The notes below the pieces were generated by a model. That model ran no database searches, was not told the origin of the DNA, and saw only the letters and a program-made list of their open reading frames with translations. A stretch of DNA of 64,000 nt from Rhizopus arrhizus (lineage: Eukaryota > Mucoromycota > Mucoromycetes > Mucorales > Rhizopodaceae), in NCBI GenBank assembly GCA_024220505.1, contig JAKZZE010000004.1, positions 2,170,001-2,234,000 of the forward strand. Direction: 5' to 3'. Numbering within the stretch: position 1 is the first letter of the stretch; the number at the start of each line of letters is the position of its first letter. The position numbers and the translations under genes were made by a program. Below are positions 58,152 to 64,000 of the stretch, piece after piece.

Positions 58152-61114
58152 TTAGTCTTCATCCGTTATCGAGGTGACCATTGGTTTCATAAAAGTGCGT
58201 TTGATTAACTTGAAAACTTCGCCATAAACAACCATAAACAAGATCAAACCCCAATCGAGACCCCATTCCCAAGTGATACCAAGCATACGGAAACCAGTGA
58301 TGGCCACTTTAGGGATATACATAAAGATACAGAGACAAATAATATTAAACAAGAAGGTACCAACGAATGTTTTTGATTTCAATGTTTCCTTGATGCCAGC
58401 CAAATTCCACTCGGACTGTCGATAACTACGACAGTGAACCATAACAACAAGGGCAGAAAAACAAAAGACGACCAAAAGAGAAGTACGGCCTCTGAAGAAG
58501 GAATCACAAGCACCAGCGACATAATCCGAGTCACAGTTGACAGCACCCACTCCATCGCCCACTGTATACAGAGGAACAAAGAAAGCGACCAGACAGACAA
58601 TACAGAGACCGATAGAATAACCCAAGGTATCAATGATGATCTCTCTATTAAAGATACTTTCGGTAGGAGGACGAGGAGGTTCTTGCATGACGGTTTTCGA
58701 CGGAGGCTGAACACTTAATAAACTAGCTGGAGGAGTGATAGCGATATAGACAAAGATCATTTGAAGGGTAGACATGGGAGCAGCACTTCGACCCTTTGGA
58801 TCTCGAACAGCCAAACAGGTCAAGATAACAAGAGCAAGACCAAACAGACAAATCCAGTAATAAAGTAAGAAACGTTGCATGTTTTGATAAATACGACGAC
58901 CCTCAGCGATAGCACGAATGATGGTTGCAAAGTTATCATCCGTCAAAATGATATCAGACGCTTGCTTGGCTACATCACTTCCATTTTTACCCATCGCGAT
59001 ACCCACATCGGCAATACGAAGCGAAGGAGAATCATTCACACCATCTCCCGTCATGGCAGCAATATTCTTTCGACGGGCAGAGGCTTGGATCATCTTGACC
59101 TTGGTCTCAGGGGAGCATCGAGATACGACCAAGGGCAGTTGAGGAAGTGCATCAATCTGTTCATCCGTCATGGCATCAAAGGCAGTACCAGTCATCACCA
59201 ACTTTTTGATTTCTTCAGGAGACATTCTCTTGCTCAATATATCAATTTCTTTAGCAATCGCTGTCGCTGTCGCTTCATGGTCACCGGTCAACATGTGGAC
59301 AGAGATACCTGCTCGGTGAGCCTCACGCACTGCCTGTCGAGATTCCTCACGGGGAGGATCGTAAATGCCGGTGAGACCGAGAAAGAGGAGATCACGTTCG
59401 ATATCATCACGAAGGAACTGTCCTAATTCTTCAGCAGAGACATCCGAGGGAATATCCAATTTACGGTAGGCCATGGCCATCACACGAAGACCTTTGCCTG
59501 CTAGCGTATCGACCTTTTCCAACACGGACTCATTTTCTTGCTGACTGGCCAAGTTGGAGCAGAGTGGAAGGACCCGTTCGGCAGCACCCTTGGTAAAGAC
59601 ATAGACCACCCCCGTGTTTTTATCCAAACAGATTGTCGACATCCGTTTGATGGTAGAATCAAATTGATACTCGGCCAATAATTCCCAGCCACTGTCGCCT
59701 AATTCGGGTTTTCCCATGTTGAATTTGTGAGCAAAGACCTGGAGGGCGACTTCGGTAGGAGCGCCGCTTGAAATCCACTCTTCTTCCTCACCCTCGCTTT
59801 CCTTTTCGGCCTCTTTTTCTTTTCGATAGATACTCGACACGTTACAGAGAGCAGCACATCGAACCAGGTTGAGGGTCTCTGGAGAGAGTGCATGTTTGTC
59901 GATGGGTGTTGCATGATGATCATCATCCATTTTATCAGGCAGTGCCTCGAACGTTCGGTAGACATCGCCGACGGGTGACAAACCCTGAGGGACGACATAA
60001 AAATAACCTTCGAGAGGAGTCCAGAATCGGACGACGACCATCTTTGCCATCGTGAGCGTTCCGGTCTTGTCTGAAAAGATGTTGGTGACCGATCCCAAGG
60101 TTTCTAAGCATTTCAATTTTCGAACGATAGCCCTTTGACGTGTCATCTCTTTACCTCCAAGGACCAAGGTGACAGTCATGACGGTCGTCAAACCGGCTGG
60201 TAAAACAGAAAGTGCGGCTGTCATGGCATACATGCCAGTGTCATAATCTGCTTTGAATTTAACAGAGGCCAAGACGATGATGACTGAAATGATAGCGGCT
60301 GCGAGTAAGATGATGTACATCTTGTCGAGACTTTTCTGAAGGCGTGTTCGATCGTTGTCTCCCGAATCATTCAATTTCTTTGCGACCTTTCCAATTTCGG
60401 TGTGCATACCAGTTGAAGTCACAATGGCTTTACCCCTGCCTTTGGAAACAATGGTGGATGAATAAACCATGTTGACACGATCACCCAAAGGTTCATCTGT
60501 TGAAAATATCAGCCAATGTTTTATGATTTCTATTATTTTATTTTACCTGCATTGTCAAGTAAAATCAATTGTTTTGATACCGGAACTGATTCTCCTGTCA
60601 GCAAGGCTTCATCAATCTCTAAATTGGACACATAAATCAATCGAGCATCCGCACCAACAGAATCACCTTCTTTCATCACAAGTACATCACCAGGTACCAC
60701 TTCACGACTAGGAATCGATTTTTCCACACCATCACGAATGACATCAGCCATAGGAGAAGACAGGTTTCGAAGGGCGGCCAAGGTTTGTTCAGCAGCATAT
60801 TCTTGAGAGAAGCCGAGATAGAGATTGAGTAAGGCGATAAACATCAGCATGGATCCAGTCACATAATCAGCCAAAACATAAGAAGCAATCGAAAGAGCAA
60901 TAAAAATCCAATTCATTGCATCCATGAATTGAGCAAGTAATACTTTGATCCACTTTGGTCCGCCATCCGAAGAGAGCTCATTAAATCCAAAAGTATGATG
61001 GCGCTCAGTGACTTGATCTGAAGATAATCCATATTCTAAATCAGTGGATAAACCTTTGGCAACATCCTCAATGGATCTTGTATGCCAATCTGAAAAGGTT
61101 TCTTCTGTTTTCAT
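58152..61114 (-). CDS. P-type cation-transporting ATPase, ENA/IID-like
   Basis: Two exons separated by a 49 bp intron near 60500-60548 give 970 residues from ATG 61114. The phosphorylated aspartate is Asp332 in SDKTGTLT. The actuator motif LTGESVPVSK, the hinge TGDGVNDSPSLRIADVGIAMG and KGAAERVLP in the nucleotide domain are all present. About ten hydrophobic spans are visible, with M4 reading ALSVLPAGLTTVMTVTLVLG. The N-terminal cation-ATPase signature (WHTRSIEDVAKGL) and overall order match fungal ENA/IID pumps, which export Na+ or K+ at the plasma membrane. The protein is shorter than Saccharomyces Ena1 (about 1090). Pump class was judged by eye, so a related type II pump is possible. Confidence 0.85.
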
Positions 61115-62007
61115 GACAAAGTAAAAACAAAAAAAAAAAAAAAAAAATAAACAAAAAAAAAGGGTTAATTTTTATATTTAAGTTTTTCAGATTTCTATCT
61201 TTATTGGCTGCCAGCGTGAAACGAATCGAACAAAATTTATAAAACATAACCTTTTTTTACGTAAAAAAAATTTCCTGATTTGAAGTCCACTCATCCCCTT
61301 TCTGTTGTCATGTTTCTCGTTTTCCCCTTCCCCTTGATTTTTTTTTATTTGATATGCAAGACATGATGAATTGCATAGTGTTGATAGACTAAATCTAATA
61401 TGAATTCTGTACAAGTACTGTTTATAGACAATGGTTTCTATTCAGATGATGAACCAATTTTTTTTTTTTTTCCGTAGTCTATTTTTGTGAGTATAAAAGG
61501 AAAATAAAATAAAAAAAAAAAAAAGATTGTTTCTCCGCAGTCCTCAAATAGTAAAAGAAGATTCACTACTATTTGTAATAAGGATGATTCTGATTGGGGG
61601 AATAGATTATTGGATGTGCATTTTGTTATTGTTTACACCCTGTTGAATGCTACAGATTGAATGCACGGTGCTTATTTTGTTTTAAATTCTATAAAATAAT
61701 CAAGAAAATACATAATTTATTCAATTCATGACTCATACGTCAGAAATTCTTTTCTATTTTTCTTTTTTTTTTTATTCTTTTTTTTTTTTTCTTCTAACGG
61801 ACCATTCCGCCGAACTGACATTTTATATGAAAGGGTTCTACAATAACGCTCAGTACATGTAACACAAAGGATACAGCAAAAATTGCGCAATAATAAAATG
61901 TGTTTTTTAAAACAGTAAAGGATGAATTCTGTATTTTGAAGAAGAATAAAAGTTGAATGAATTGAGTTGATTTACATCACTGTACTTTATTGTGAATGAT
62001 CATTTGT
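61115..62007. other. Intergenic upstream of the P-type ATPase
   Basis: The first 60 bp are poly(A)-rich leader. Several T runs follow. No gene was recognised. Confidence 0.55.
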
Positions 62008-62634
62008 TTATTTACCAAAACATTTCAAAATGAGTTGATAGAAATGATTAGGACAAGGCTGTTCTTCTTGTGGTGGATGATCTTGTGTGATAGAATGATG
62101 TGAAGCCATTGAAGTTTGATAACTATAGATTGGTTCATAACTTGATATTGTCTGTGGATAAAATAAGATTTGTCTTTGTTCTTCTTCATCCTCTGAAAGA
62201 CTACTGATACTGTCATCATCCTCTTCTTCATCATTTAATAAACAAGATGAAGGTATAAATCCACGTTCTCTTAATAGTTGATGTGTCCACAAAAGATATA
62301 ATCCTTCATTATCATCTGGACTGGCTGTTGTTGTTAAATCTATAAATCATTCGTTATCTTCTTCTTTATTCTTTTTTTATTATTATTACTTGATTGAGAC
62401 AGTGTGTTGAGTGAACCATAAGTTGGATTTGAGATTGTTTCTTGTAAAATTTAATTTCATGTTTTCATTTATAAATCATGATGTTTACCTTCATTTATAT
62501 AATTTGTGGTTGATGAACTAGAAGGTGTTTGTAACATGGACTATTCATCATTCAATGTCTTGTTTATTTTCATTTATTTAATTATTTACCAACTTTGATT
62601 TGTTTGAGTGTATCAAGTGAGATGTACTATTCAT
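62008..62634 (-). CDS. Small unidentified acidic protein
   Basis: Four exons with introns 62541-62589, 62441-62488 and 62340-62389 give exactly 160 codons, 159 residues, from ATG 62634. The N-terminal third is Ser/Thr/Asn-rich. The centre, DDNEGLYLLWTHQLLRERGF, looks like a folded conserved helix. An acidic serine stretch (DEEEDDDSISSLSEDEEEQ) follows that resembles casein kinase 2 targets. The end, HFYQLILKCFGK, is a short amphipathic helix. I do not recognise the family. The exon closure and clean GT-AG introns are the main reasons to believe it. Confidence 0.65.
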
Positions 62635-64000
62635 TTATAAACAATAGAAAGAAAAAAAAGGAGAAGTCAATGAACAATACGATTTATTTAATACTCCCTT
62701 TTGAATTACTTCAAATCTTGTACCTTTTATAATATTTTAAAATGAAAACTATAACTAGTTTGCCCTTTAATGTTTATTAAAGCCCTCTTTTATTACTAGT
62801 CTTATGATCCTTATTCAATAACTCGTTTAAAAATATGGCTCGTGTTTATTTGATTGGATGTCGATCGTTTTCAATCAGTCATCACTGCACATCATTCTCA
62901 CTATCTTTAAAATAGAATAAAAAAGGAGAAAAAAGGAGGACTGTGTATATTCAAATAATAAATGATCCATGTTTGAGTCAAAAGAAAGAGAGAGAGAGAG
63001 AGAAAAGGGTACACTGCTTACTAAAAGTAATACTTAATTATATTCTCACTCTCAATTCAATCCATAAACAATTCTTTCTTTTTGATCGAAAATAAACAAT
63101 TGAAATTCTACTTGTTTGCTCATTCAGCACAGTAGAAAAACAAACCATTTTAATCTCTCTCTTCAATTGACACTCTTGCAGCATCCCATTTAGAAAATTA
63201 CTTTTTTTTTTTTTTTTTTAAAAAAAATAAATTAAAATGATGACTGGTACAGAAATAATAATAATAATAAATGTTGATATCTCTTTCAATTGACTTCTTT
63301 TTGTGACGATAATTGTAAAAAGCTTGTCTACTTTTCTATTTCTTTTTTAAATAGTCAATAAAGTATCGAACGTGTTCTTTGTAAAATCATGTTGAATCTA
63401 GAATAGTTATGATCATCACTTTACCTTCTGATAAATCATCAATCCTCAAGACTCTAAGCCAAGCAGTGTCTTCAAACACAGAATTCCCGTACTACATCAA
63501 CACGACTTCTCCGCTCTGTTGGTATGATCGCACATCAAATTACGCCAGAATAGATTGTCCAAAAGGATATCTCTCTTATTTTCATTATCACAAAGGACTC
63601 AAATTGAATCATTTCAATTCACTGAACCTAATCGATCCATAGTCAATCGATTTCTTTTTTTTTTTTTCATCTCTACACAATGACTATCATCAGAATGTTT
63701 AAAAAACGGTTTCATTTCTAGACAAAAGCTTATCCTAAAGCCTACTGTAATCCATAAGAGGGGAACCCACCCTCTCTCTTTCTCTCTGATTGTAGTTTGG
63801 CCTGTGATAATGACTGCATTCAACTTGTATCAACAAAGAATCAATAGTTGAATATATCTAAACTGTATCACTGCTTATTGAAAACAATCATCTTTTATTG
63901 ACTAATCCGATTTGATCTAGTCTTTATTAAAAAAGATATTAGAACTGTACTGGATTGTAATGATTTGTAATACAGAATAAATGTATTCTTTTGATCATCA
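62635..64000. other. Intergenic to the window end
   Basis: Contains an (AG)n run near 62987-63003, an (AAT)n run near 63256-63271 and several T/A tracts. A 77-codon ATG frame at 63409-63642 has no recognisable motif, so it is not called. Confidence 0.5.

Noticed and set aside
63409..63642. 77-codon ATG frame near the right end
   Set aside because: No motif, no introns, no supporting context; could be real but cannot be supported.

Overview
The window comes from a fungal nuclear genome, most likely a Mucorales species (Rhizopus/Mucor type). The evidence is AT-rich DNA, genes cut by many 44-94 bp GT-AG introns, and a secreted lipase with the pre-pro layout and residue spacing of the Rhizopus lipase. 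Other fungal markers are an SH3-containing Cdc25-type RasGEF, a Cdc12-type septin, a fungal PKA regulatory subunit and an ENA-like P-type ATPase. Gene models were built by hand, joining open frames across splice sites; where stated, exon sums close to whole codon numbers.

Layout. 1-0.3 kb: end of an unidentified gene. 0.3-4.3 kb: gene-free, with an 820 bp foldback-type inverted-repeat element. 4.3-9.3 kb: lipase behind a (TC)50 tract, a HAD hydrolase whose stop overlaps that of an unknown antisense gene, and a four-finger C2H2 factor. 10-16.2 kb: Grc3 polynucleotide kinase, Ste24 CAAX protease, and a group II PLP decarboxylase divergent from Ste24. 16.3-28.7 kb: a nutrient/cAMP signalling and morphogenesis stretch with RasGEF, a polyQ protein resembling TORC1 subunit TCO89, a 5.2 kb gene-poor gap, PKA regulatory subunit and septin. 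28.8-30.3 kb: a RING protein of unusual architecture. 33.3-35.6 kb: glutathione reductase and signal peptidase subunit SPC2.

30.7-46.8 kb is a retrotransposon-rich zone. It has an apparently intact two-ORF non-LTR element (35748-41305) with target-site duplication and poly(A). It also has a 5'-truncated LINE copy with its own duplication, three older LINE 3' relics, and a PD-(D/E)XK-like lineage-specific gene lying between LINE copies. A seven-exon cyanase gene with a probable GC-AG intron sits in the same zone.

48-61 kb: a hexose transporter broken by one frameshift, a decayed Tc1/mariner relic, COX12 (subunit VIb) in five exons, an F-box/LRR protein, a complete-ended 2.4 kb Tc1/mariner element with 130 bp inverted repeats and non-transposase ORFs, a 103 bp MITE, and an ENA/IID-type P-ATPase. 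62.0-62.6 kb: a small unknown acidic protein. No tRNA, rRNA, CRISPR or prokaryotic feature was seen. The strongest candidates for something not ordinary are the intact LINE with its TAATG ORF coupling and missing 5' UTR, the PD-(D/E)XK-like gene, and the cargo-like ORFs inside the Tc1 element.
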